Below, piece after piece: positions 1 through 5,887 of a DNA stretch of 8,388 nt (position 1 is its first letter; the number at the start of each line of letters is the position of its first letter). The position numbers were made by a program, and so were the translations under genes. The notes beneath the pieces are model-generated. The model ran no database searches, had not been told where the DNA came from, and saw only the letters and a list, made by a program, of their open reading frames with translations. Origin of the DNA: Actinomycetales bacterium Ga0077552 (lineage in GTDB: Bacteria > Actinomycetota > Actinomycetes > Actinomycetales > Microbacteriaceae); assembly GCA_001464255.1 (NCBI GenBank), contig LNFD01000069.1, forward strand, positions 1-8,388. The letters run 5' to 3'.

Positions 1-576
1 CTGACTGAAGCAGTCGAAGAAGCGCAATCTCAAGGCGTGCAGGTGATCGTCTTGGCGGTGCCCTCCAAGACGGGAGAGCGCCATGGCGTCAGCAAGCACT
101 TGATGCTTGCCGCGGACGAACTCGAGATCATCGACGCCGACCTGCTGGACAACTCAGTGAGCGGAGTTAGCCCACAAGGTACCCCCTCGACAACTGCGGA
201 CGACGACAGCACTGCAACGACACAGGCAAGCCCGGCAGACGTCGCCCGCCAAGCACCTGCCCGCATAGTCCCTCTCCCTACCCCGGGGGGAACCCTCGGC
301 CTGCTTCACTCTTCAGCGGCGGCGGAGGCAGCACTGGACCCCGAAGAACTGGCGGCCACGATCAATCAAGTAGCCACGCGGACTTACGACGCATGGGCGA
401 CGGCGGCGACGGTTGCGCAGCACGACGAACTCACGGCAGGTCGCCCCTCAATCCCCCGGGAACTAGATCGCGCTCTGCTCATTGACCTCTCCGACGCGCT
501 CGGTGAGTACTCCCTAAGCGACCAAGTGCGGGTTGCTCTTCGCGCGGAGTTCTGGGCAGCCTTAGACCGGAAGTAG
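1..576 (+). CDS. Partial protein of unknown function (C-terminal 191 residues)
   Basis: The reading frame is open from base 1 to a TAG at 574-576, so this is the end of a longer gene that starts outside the window; the GTG at 37 is probably internal. The first part reads as a compact fold: a hydrophobic beta-like strand (VQVIVLAVP, about residues 13-21) and a charged helix with LEIIDADLL (about 42-50). A Ser/Thr/Ala/Pro-rich linker follows (about 54-90), then a helical C-terminal part (about 105-190) with several acidic and arginine residues. I recognise no family motif, transmembrane segment or signal peptide. It lies just upstream of rearranged DNA, so its 3' end may not be the ancestral one. 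Codon use is slightly less GC-rich than in the sigma operon. No function is assigned. Confidence 0.6.
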   Translation: MTEAVEEAQSQGVQVIVLAVPSKTGERHGVSKHLMLAADELEIIDADLLDNSVSGVSPQGTPSTTADDDSTATTQASPADVARQAPARIVPLPTPGGTLGLLHSSAAAEAALDPEELAATINQVATRTYDAWATAATVAQHDELTAGRPSIPRELDRALLIDLSDALGEYSLSDQVRVALRAEFWAALDRK

Positions 577-688
577 GGCAGCCCGGTTCGTCTGTCTGAA
601 CGAAGGTGGATATGAGCGATTCGAGCTGCACCCGGGCCACTACTTCGACTACTCGGAGCCGGGGGACGGGTTCGAGTACAACCCCTGA
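566..688 (+). pseudogene. Possible C-terminal remnant of an unidentified gene
   Basis: Frame 2 is open from just after a TAG at 563-565 to a TGA at 686-688. It reads like a real protein end, with RFVCLNEGGYERFELHPG at about 584-637, then an aromatic, acidic stretch ending GDGFEYNP. There is no start codon or ribosome binding site suited to a gene of this length. It faces the truncated sigma copy, and the two frames overlap by 40 bases, the same tail-to-tail arrangement seen between the regulator and the intact sigma gene at 5884-5887. It may be the last part of the gene that originally lay downstream of the sigma gene. With only about 40 codons, a chance open frame in GC-rich DNA cannot be excluded. 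Confidence 0.3.
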
Positions 689-1314
689 TCGATGCGGCTC
701 TGCAGGAAGCGGCGCTCGGGGTCGGAGGGCGCGAGCTCGAGGGCTCGGCGGTAGTGCGGCAGGGCATCCGTGGGGCGGCCGGCGCGGCGGAGCAGGTCGG
801 CGCGGGTGGCGTGGAGGAGGTGGTACTCCCCCAGTTGCGCGTCGAGGTTGAGGGTGTCGAGGAGGGCGAGGCCAGCATCCGGGCCCTCGGAAAAGGCCAC
901 GGCGATCGCTCGGTTAAGGTCGACGATGGGCGACGGGGCGACCTGGCTGAGGTGGGTGTAGAGGGTAGTGATGCGGGCGAAGTTCGTCGCCGCGGCGGTC
1001 GGGGCTGTCGCATGCTCGGCGGCGATCTCGGCCTGGAGCAGGTAGGGGCCGGGCGGGGTGCCGAGGTGCTGGAGTGTTCGCTCGGCTGCGGCGAGCATCC
1101 GGGAGGCTTCGGCGATCGCGTCAGCGTTCCAGAGGGAGCGGTCTTGGTCTTCGAGCAGGACGAGGTCGCCGGCGGCGTCGAGGCGCGTGGCCGCGCGCGA
1201 GTGCTGGAAGAGCTCGAGAGCGAGCAGGGCCAGCACCTCGGGCTGCTGCGGCATGAGCTGCGCCACGAGGCGCGTGAGGCGGATCGCCTCGTCGGCGAGG
1301 GCGGGGCGGATCAG
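649..1314 (-). pseudogene. N-terminally truncated ECF42-type sigma factor copy (C-terminal extension only)
   Basis: This frame matches the C-terminal half of the intact sigma factor at 5884-7179, from about residue 218 (LIRPALADEA) to about residue 423. I count about 17 substitutions over some 193 residues from the GTG at 1266, no gaps and no internal stops. Sigma region 2 and region 4 are missing, so it cannot act as a sigma factor. Homology stops abruptly at about 1312, and the frame meets a stop at 1351-1353 with no obvious start beside the break; the GTG at 1266 is the first plausible initiator and has no clear ribosome binding site. The last 12 residues (QGLYSNPSPGSE) differ from the intact copy and run into the opposite-strand remnant. 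It is most simply the discarded end of a disrupted gene. Expression as a free C-terminal domain is possible but unsupported. Confidence 0.8.
691..1311. repeat. Direct repeat, left copy (ECF42 3' half)
   Basis: This copy aligns base for base with 5905-6525 at a constant offset of 5214 and without any gap. A hand count over 701-1311 gives about 45 mismatches in 611 bases, roughly 93% identity. Mismatches are unevenly spread: about 15 in 721-840 but only about 2 in 1201-1311. The two copies have the same orientation and bracket the catabolic module. Confidence 0.88.
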
Positions 1315-1449
1315 TGAACTGGAACCGGCCGCGCTCTTCGATGGGGCGCCTCAACGCGATCGAGATGGACAACAATCGCGACCGTGAGACCGCGTCCGAC
1401 AGTCGTCTCTTCGCGAGAACTCGCCCTCAACTGGGCTCGAGGGGGTGCA
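1312..1449. other. Intergenic junction with no convincing gene
   Basis: This 138-base stretch lies between the break point of the truncated sigma copy and the stop of the small membrane protein. It has no homology to the sigma gene. A minus-strand frame is open over roughly 1312-1420 (including ALRRPIEERGRF) and runs out of frame into the sigma copy; it is Arg/Ser-rich and lacks a ribosome binding site, so I do not call it. A weak, bulged hairpin can be drawn around 1423-1440 (CTCGCCC against GGGCTCGAG) but has no T-run, so it is a poor terminator candidate. I see no transposase or terminal inverted repeat. Confidence 0.5.
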
Positions 1450-1857
1450 CTATGAGACGAAACGCGAGATGTATACCAGTGAGTTGGCGATCAGACCCAC
1501 ACTCAGAGAGCAGAACGAGATAAACGAGACAGTCTGAAAGGTGCGAGTTGACGCGACCGTGCGAGAGAACGCCATCGGTAGGAAGGTGGCCGGGTTCACA
1601 ACCCCACCGAATAGCGTGAGCACCCCGGCCCAGAGTGGCATGTTGGGCACTGCGAGCCCGACCGCAATCATCACCACGCCCATGATGATCCAGTCGAGGT
1701 GCACTTGACGCACGCGCACCAAGTCGACGACTCCGACCCGCTTCAGCAGCTCAGGCTTGTCGACCGCCGCAAGCAACGCGAAACCTGACACGGCGCCGAG
1801 TGCCAATGACACCAGGCCTGTGGCGACGACGATCTCAGCGATCGTCATCGGTGTCAC
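1450..1857 (-). CDS. Small four-helix membrane protein, tentatively HabB/styrene oxide isomerase-like
   Basis: The product is 135 residues, with four hydrophobic segments at about 5-31, 54-73, 76-97 and 106-130. Just before helix 2 it has VHLDWIIMGVVMIAVGLAVP. From memory this matches, in spacing and character, the His-Leu-acidic-x3-x-Gly segment of hydroxylaminobenzene mutases and the corresponding segment of styrene oxide isomerase, where a histidine near this point binds heme. His53 here would be the equivalent residue. Those enzymes isomerise reactive aromatic or epoxide intermediates in the membrane; that activity is only an inference here. The GTG at 1857 lies 23 bases inside the nitrilase gene; the ATG at 1848 is an alternative start, with 14 bases of overlap. 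Either implies translational coupling as the last gene of the operon. No strong Shine-Dalgarno is visible. It could be a membrane protein of another function. Confidence 0.75.
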   Translation of the reverse strand: MTPMTIAEIVVATGLVSLALGAVSGFALLAAVDKPELLKRVGVVDLVRVRQVHLDWIIMGVVMIAVGLAVPNMPLWAGVLTLFGGVVNPATFLPMAFSRTVASTRTFQTVSFISFCSLSVGLIANSLVYISRFVS

Positions 1858-2815
1858 CGCGCGGGTCGAAGCGCGAACGATCGACGTGAAGCCTCAATAC
1901 ATCGGGTCTGCTGTAGTGCCCTGCCACATCGAGATCAGTGTGGGCTTCGTCGACCAGGTCGAGATCGATCTCAGCCTTGATGATTTCGGCACGCCCGCGC
2001 ACCGGCTCGACAAGCCATGTGCCATCAGGCGACGCGATCGACGAACCACCGTCGAAAAGTACGTCACCCTCTGAGTGCGGGCCGACCCCTTTTCGATAGG
2101 CATCAACCAACTCGCTCGGAAGGTCTGCAGAGGTGAGATACAACGCCGCTGACACCACGAAACACCCGCCCTCGAGAGCGTACGACCGCGCGGCGACCTC
2201 GTGCGTGTCGGTCATGTCGGGCCACACCGCGACATGAATCTGTTCGCCCTGTTCATGAAGCGCGTGGCGTGCGAGGGGCATCCAATGCTCCCAGCAAATC
2301 AAGCCACCCACACGACCCGCGGGCGTGTCTACCGAACGCAACCCGGCGCCGTCTCCCGCACCCCACACGATGCGTTCAGTGTGCGTCGGCACGAGCTTGC
2401 GATGAAGGTTAGCCAACCGGCCTTCTGGATCGATCGTCGCCAAGCTGTTGTAGAGGGTTCCGCCATTGCGCGAGCGCTCGTTGAGACCGAGAACGACAGC
2501 CGAAGAGGCTCTGCGGGCCGCGTGACGAATCGGGCCCAGTGCGTCATTCAGGTCATCAGCCGCACCCAGCACTGGGCTCTCACGCAACAGTCGGCCGTAC
2601 CAGTGTTTGCCTTCGGGGTCACCCCACCCCGCCATGCCGAAGACCCACGCCGGATACCCCGTGAGCCACGTTTCGGGAAAGACAATGAGATCGGCATCCG
2701 CTGCTTCGTCGATCGCGCTCACAGCGCGGTCGATGGACTCTGCGAGGTTGAGAACTGCAGGCGGGCGCTGAACAATTGCGATCGTTCGACGCCCGCCCTG
2801 CACAACATTCGTCAT
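1835..2815 (-). CDS. Nitrilase (branch-1 carbon-nitrogen hydrolase)
   Basis: The product is 326 residues, a normal length for true nitrilases, which convert R-CN to carboxylate and ammonia in the cytoplasm. The catalytic triad is visible: Glu48 in FPETWLTGYP, Lys140 in HRKLVPTHTER, and Cys174 in GLICWEHWMP. The CWE-x-x-MP context and the THTERIVWG sequence after the lysine are typical of branch-1 nitrilases rather than N-carbamoylputrescine amidases, which have CWDQWFP. This matters because the neighbouring ureohydrolase could otherwise suggest an agmatine pathway. The start ATG at 2813-2815 overlaps the permease stop in an ATGA, so the two are translationally coupled. The downstream membrane protein overlaps its 3' end. 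Substrate class (aliphatic, aromatic or a cyanamide-type nitrile) cannot be told from the motifs. I see no damaged residue. Confidence 0.93.
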   Translation of the reverse strand: MTNVVQGGRRTIAIVQRPPAVLNLAESIDRAVSAIDEAADADLIVFPETWLTGYPAWVFGMAGWGDPEGKHWYGRLLRESPVLGAADDLNDALGPIRHAARRASSAVVLGLNERSRNGGTLYNSLATIDPEGRLANLHRKLVPTHTERIVWGAGDGAGLRSVDTPAGRVGGLICWEHWMPLARHALHEQGEQIHVAVWPDMTDTHEVAARSYALEGGCFVVSAALYLTSADLPSELVDAYRKGVGPHSEGDVLFDGGSSIASPDGTWLVEPVRGRAEIIKAEIDLDLVDEAHTDLDVAGHYSRPDVLRLHVDRSRFDPRGDTDDDR

Positions 2816-4230
2816 TCGGCGACTGTTCCCTCGAGTTCACGTTCGCTCGCCCGGCGCGCCTCGGCCTCGGCCTCGTGGTCGATTCCCCGTGCAAGCAGCA
2901 AATATGCGACACCGGACACGACCAGACCGATTGCGAACGAGAAGTCCGCGCCGTCGACCAAGACCGCAATCGAGCCCTCCCATACGCCAGGGAGATAGAC
3001 GAACGGCACCATCGACACCAAGCCCAAGAAGTAGGCGGTGAGGCCGCGCCACGACCAGCGGCCATAGATGCCGTCTGATCGGAAGATCTCGGTGATCGCA
3101 TACTTGCCGCGACGAACCCAGTAGAAGTCAACAAGGTTGACGGCAGTCCACGGCACGAGGAAGTACAGCATCAGGATCACGAAGTTGTTGACCGCGCCGA
3201 GAAGGTCGTCAGGCAGGATGAGCGCGACGACGAGCACGGCGAGCCCGATGACGACGAGACCAACCACCCGAGTGGTGCGCGTTTTCGGCACCGATTTGAA
3301 CGAGTCGACGGCGCTCACGCTAGTCAGCATGGCGCCATACATGTTGACGCTCATGATTGACAGGTTAGCGACCGTGGCGATGAGAACCACGATGATTCCG
3401 AAGCCCACGAAGAAGTTGTCTCCGACGATGTTGAGCGCTTCAACAGCGTCGACTCCGGGCAGGCGGCTCGAGATTAGCGCACCGAGACTCATCATCCACA
3501 CCGCCGACGCCGCGGCGCCGATGTAAGTGAAGAAGATTAGCTTGGGCGCAGAGGAGTTGGCCGGCAGGTATCTCGAGTAATCAGAGACATAGACGGCGTA
3601 GCTGATGTTGTAGCCGGCGGCGAGCGAGAACTGAACGAGGAATGCGTTGAGATTCCAGCCACCCGCCTCGATACCGACCGGCGCAGGGAGCGTCGTGAGA
3701 GCCACAATTGTGACGACTGCGAACGACACCACGACGAAGTAGACCAACCAGCGCTGGATGAAATGCAATAGGTGGTGGCCGAACACCGCAATGAGCACAC
3801 CGGCGATGGTCACCACTGGGTACCAGAACGCCTTCTCGGCAGGGAGGATGAGCCCGAGCCCTTCTGCGGCGAGCACGACATTGAACACCGAGAAGCCCAC
3901 GTACACGAAGACCGTCGCGAGGAATGGCACGACCGCGCCGCGGCTGCCGAACTGCGCCCTCGACTGGATCATTTGGGGTAGCCCCATGCGCGGCCCTTGG
4001 TTGGCGTGGAACGCCATAAAGAAGGTGCCGAAACACGCGCCCAGAAGAATGGCCAAGAACGAGAACCCCACCGAGAGGCCGATCTGGGGGCCAATGAAGC
4101 CGACCACCATTGTCGGAAGTACGAAGTTGCCGGTGAACCAGAACGGGGCCTGGTGCCAGAGCTTTCCGCGACGCTCTGACCATGGGATGTAGTCAATAGA
4201 TCTGCGTTCGATGACGGGAGTTTCAGACAT
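2812..4230 (-). CDS. NCS1-family permease (cytosine/purine/allantoin/hydantoin type)
   Basis: The product is 472 residues with about twelve hydrophobic segments, matching the nucleobase-cation symporter-1 family, which imports small planar nitrogen compounds with a cation. Family-like features are the N-terminal WSERRGKLWHQAPFWFTGNF with two following helices, the NQGPRMGLPQMIQSRAQFGS loop (about 78-97), and SDYSRYLP in the middle of the protein. The C-terminal tail is charged and cytoplasmic in character (EAEAEARRASERELE). The start is set by a GAGGAG ribosome binding site at 4239-4244, eight bases from the ATG at 4228-4230. It follows the ureohydrolase by 39 bases and its stop overlaps the nitrilase start, so it is the central gene of the operon. 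CodB-like cytosine transport is one possibility, but with no deaminase nearby the likely cargo is the substrate of the two neighbouring hydrolases. Confidence 0.92.
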   Translation of the reverse strand: MSETPVIERRSIDYIPWSERRGKLWHQAPFWFTGNFVLPTMVVGFIGPQIGLSVGFSFLAILLGACFGTFFMAFHANQGPRMGLPQMIQSRAQFGSRGAVVPFLATVFVYVGFSVFNVVLAAEGLGLILPAEKAFWYPVVTIAGVLIAVFGHHLLHFIQRWLVYFVVVSFAVVTIVALTTLPAPVGIEAGGWNLNAFLVQFSLAAGYNISYAVYVSDYSRYLPANSSAPKLIFFTYIGAAASAVWMMSLGALISSRLPGVDAVEALNIVGDNFFVGFGIIVVLIATVANLSIMSVNMYGAMLTSVSAVDSFKSVPKTRTTRVVGLVVIGLAVLVVALILPDDLLGAVNNFVILMLYFLVPWTAVNLVDFYWVRRGKYAITEIFRSDGIYGRWSWRGLTAYFLGLVSMVPFVYLPGVWEGSIAVLVDGADFSFAIGLVVSGVAYLLLARGIDHEAEAEARRASERELEGTVAE

Positions 4231-4269
4231 CTTTATCTCTCCTCGGGGTGTCGAAGGGGGTGTTGCGGT

Positions 4270-5202
4270 CTAGTGTGTTGAGGCCATCGCAGTGATGAGT
4301 TCATACATGACGTGCGCAGCGGCGATGCCCGTGATCTGAGCGTGGTCATAGGCGGGAGCCACCTCGACAAGGTCTGCGCCGACCACATGGTGCTCGCGGA
4401 AGGCTCGAATGAACTCCAACATCTCGCGGCTGGTGAGCCCTCCGGCCTCAGGAGTTCCTGTTCCTGGCGCGTGCGCAGGGTCAAGCACATCGATGTCAAC
4501 CGAGACATACGTGGGGCGTTCGCCGATGCGTTCGTGAAGCCGATCGATCGCCGCGGCAAGGCCATGTCGTTCTACTTCATGTGCAGCGATGATCGAGAAG
4601 CCGAGCTGCGCGTCATCGCTGAGATCGCCCTTGCCGTACAACGGGCCTCGAATGCCGACGTGAAGGCTTCCCGTCATGTCAATCAGACCTTCTTCGGCCG
4701 CGCGTCGAAACGGAGTGCCGTGGGTGACCGGAGCATCGAAGTAGGTTTGCCAGGTGTCGAGGTGCGCGTCGAAGTGAACAACCGCGAGCGGCCCATGCTT
4801 CTTCGCCGCCGACCGCAGCAGGGGCAGTGCGATCGTGTGGTCGCCGCCGATCGTGACGAGGCGGGCGCCATCAGAGGTTAAGTCGTCAGCTCGAGCTTCG
4901 ATCTCTCGCACAGCGTCATCGATTGAGAAGGGGCTCACCGAAATGTCGCCGGCGTCGGCGACCTGGCAGACTTCGAACGGTGACACGTCGGCCACCGGGT
5001 TATATGGGCGAAGAAGACGCGAGGACTCACGCACGTGCCCCGGTCCGAAACGGGCGCCCGGTCGATAGCTGACTCCCGAGTCGAAAGGCACGCCCACAAC
5101 CACAATGTCAGCCCGCCGAACCTCGTCAAGGCGAGGGAGCAAAGCGAACGTGGCAGCGCCCGCGTAGCGCGGGGTGCGGCTTGAATCTCGCGGACCGATC
5201 AT
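4270..5202 (-). CDS. Ureohydrolase of the agmatinase/guanidino-hydrolase family
   Basis: The product is 310 residues, normal for agmatinases. The complete binuclear metal site is present: His122 (GGDHT), Asp145, His147 and Asp149 (FDAHLDTW), Asp236 and Asp238 (VDIDVLDP). His161 in THGTPFRRA and the family signature DPAHAPGTGTPEAGG are also intact. Enzymes of this fold cleave a guanidino group to urea plus an amine. Known members include agmatinase, guanidinobutyrase, guanidinopropionase and guanidine hydrolase, and I cannot separate these by eye. The frame is open further upstream to 5484, but the ATG at 5200-5202 is preferred: it has a near-perfect ribosome binding site (AAGGAGGT) nine bases ahead, and longer versions would overlap the divergent regulator. 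It is the first gene of the minus-strand operon. No putrescine catabolism gene or urease is in view, so classical agmatine use is not specially supported. Confidence 0.92.
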   Translation of the reverse strand: MIGPRDSSRTPRYAGAATFALLPRLDEVRRADIVVVGVPFDSGVSYRPGARFGPGHVRESSRLLRPYNPVADVSPFEVCQVADAGDISVSPFSIDDAVREIEARADDLTSDGARLVTIGGDHTIALPLLRSAAKKHGPLAVVHFDAHLDTWQTYFDAPVTHGTPFRRAAEEGLIDMTGSLHVGIRGPLYGKGDLSDDAQLGFSIIAAHEVERHGLAAAIDRLHERIGERPTYVSVDIDVLDPAHAPGTGTPEAGGLTSREMLEFIRAFREHHVVGADLVEVAPAYDHAQITGIAAAHVMYELITAMASTH

Positions 5203-5211
5203 GCTCGAGTG

Positions 5212-5219
5212 ACCTCCTT
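5212..5219 (-). promoter_or_regulatory. Strong ribosome binding site of the ureohydrolase
   Basis: The minus strand reads AAGGAGGT, an almost full match to the anti-Shine-Dalgarno sequence, nine bases before the ATG at 5202. It fixes the start of the first operon gene and argues against the longer open frame. Confidence 0.85.
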
Positions 5220-5227
5220 GTCGTGCG

Positions 5228-5283
5228 AGTTGTACCCTACGCGCATAGTTGTCTGTTGTGCAACTTCTGATTCTTAATAGGCT
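5228..5283. promoter_or_regulatory. Overlapping divergent promoters with shared operator-like inverted repeat
   Basis: A short inverted repeat GTTG-N2-CAAC lies at 5255-5264, and an outer pair AGTTG (5247-5251) and CAACT (5261-5265) surrounds it. AGTTGT also recurs directly at 5228-5233 and 5247-5252. On the minus strand a candidate promoter is TTGCAC (5263-5258), an 18-base gap, and TAGGGT (5239-5234), driving the operon. On the plus strand TTGTGC (5256-5261), a 16-base gap, and TAGGCT (5278-5283) could drive the regulator. Both -35 boxes would share TTGTGCAA, so a regulator bound there could control both directions. This is inferred from pattern alone. Confidence 0.45.
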
Positions 5284-5302
5284 ACTCGATAGACTGCATG
5301 CC

Positions 5303-5887
5303 ATGCGCGCTGTTCCCCCGTCACCACAGACCGGGCCTATCTCTATTGGCCCAAAACTGCGCGCCACGCGACTCGCGCAAGGGCTCACGATTGAACAGCT
5401 TGCCGAGGCGACGAAGCTGACCAAAGGGTTCATCAGTCGTATCGAACGAGACGAGACCTCGCCGAGTGTCGCCACCCTCGTCATGCTGTGTCAGGTGCTG
5501 TCGCTGCCGGTCGGCTCGCTCTTCACTGCACCGGAACACGAAGTCATTCACCTTGACGACGCCCCCGCAATCAACTTCGGAGGCTCACTCGTCGACGATC
5601 GCCTTCTCACGCCACGCGCCGAAGGAGAGATTCAACTTCTGAGGTCGACGCTGCAAGCGGGCGCGAGCGGAGGCGACGACTTCTACACCATGTCATGTAA
5701 GACCGAAGTGCTTCACGTCTTGCGAGGGCACATCACCCTGCGATTTCCGCAATACGACGTGCACCTAGCACCCGGGGACAGTGTGACCTTCTCTGGACAC
5801 CAGCCCCACACCTGGCGAAACGAGAACGACGAAGAAGCAGAGGTCTTGTGGGCGCTCGTGCCGGCAGCCTGGAGTGGCTCGAGCTAG
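5303..5887 (+). CDS. XRE-family HTH regulator with C-terminal cupin domain
   Basis: The product is 194 residues from the ATG at 5303. Residues about 16-72 form an XRE/HTH_3 DNA-binding domain (IGPKLRATRLAQGLTIEQLA, then KGFISRIERDETSPSVATL). Residues about 115-187 form a small cupin barrel (VLHVLRGHITLRF, then LAPGDSVTFSGHQPHTW). Such proteins, including PuuR-like regulators, usually repress a divergent catabolic operon and respond to a small ligand in the cupin pocket. A TTG at 5249 would add 18 residues, but it falls inside the putative operator and promoter, so 5303 is preferred; no strong ribosome binding site precedes it, and the leader may be very short. The gene is divergent from the ureohydrolase (about 100 bases between starts) and its TAG overlaps the sigma gene's stop on the other strand. 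The usual glutamate of the cupin HVLEGE motif is replaced by Arg-Gly-His. Confidence 0.9.
   Translation: MRAVPPSPQTGPISIGPKLRATRLAQGLTIEQLAEATKLTKGFISRIERDETSPSVATLVMLCQVLSLPVGSLFTAPEHEVIHLDDAPAINFGGSLVDDRLLTPRAEGEIQLLRSTLQAGASGGDDFYTMSCKTEVLHVLRGHITLRFPQYDVHLAPGDSVTFSGHQPHTWRNENDEEAEVLWALVPAAWSGSS
5884..5887. other. Tail-to-tail stop codon overlap in a CTAG palindrome
   Basis: The regulator's TAG (5885-5887, plus) and the sigma gene's TAG (5886-5884, minus) share one CTAG. No intergenic space exists for a terminator, so each transcript must end inside the other gene or run on as antisense RNA. Confidence 0.9.

Noticed and set aside
606..851. Plus-strand open frame starting ATGGATATGAGC
   Set aside because: Its translation is low-complexity Gly/Arg/Ser and it reads antisense into the sigma copy. 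The other frame over 566-688 is more protein-like.
754..1317. Long plus-strand open frame of 187 codons
   Set aside because: It is antisense to the truncated sigma copy. A similar antisense frame lies over the matching part of the intact gene (6166-6534), as expected for GC-rich coding DNA, and its translation is Gly/Arg/Glu-rich with no known motif.
1835..2815. N-carbamoylputrescine amidase, which would complete an agmatine-to-putrescine route
   Set aside because: The catalytic cysteine context is CWEHWMP, as in true nitrilases, not CWDQWFP as in that amidase.
2201..2998. Plus-strand open frame of 265 codons
   Set aside because: It runs antisense across the nitrilase and the end of the permease, both of which have full family motifs and correct lengths. 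Its translation has no recognisable fold.
4231..4269. Riboswitch or terminator between ureohydrolase and permease
   Set aside because: Only 39 bases are available, they include the permease ribosome binding site, and no stable hairpin or known riboswitch core is apparent.
5203..5484. Extended 404-residue version of the ureohydrolase
   Set aside because: The extra 94 codons cross the intergenic promoter region and lie antisense to the regulator, while a near-perfect ribosome binding site marks the start at 5202.
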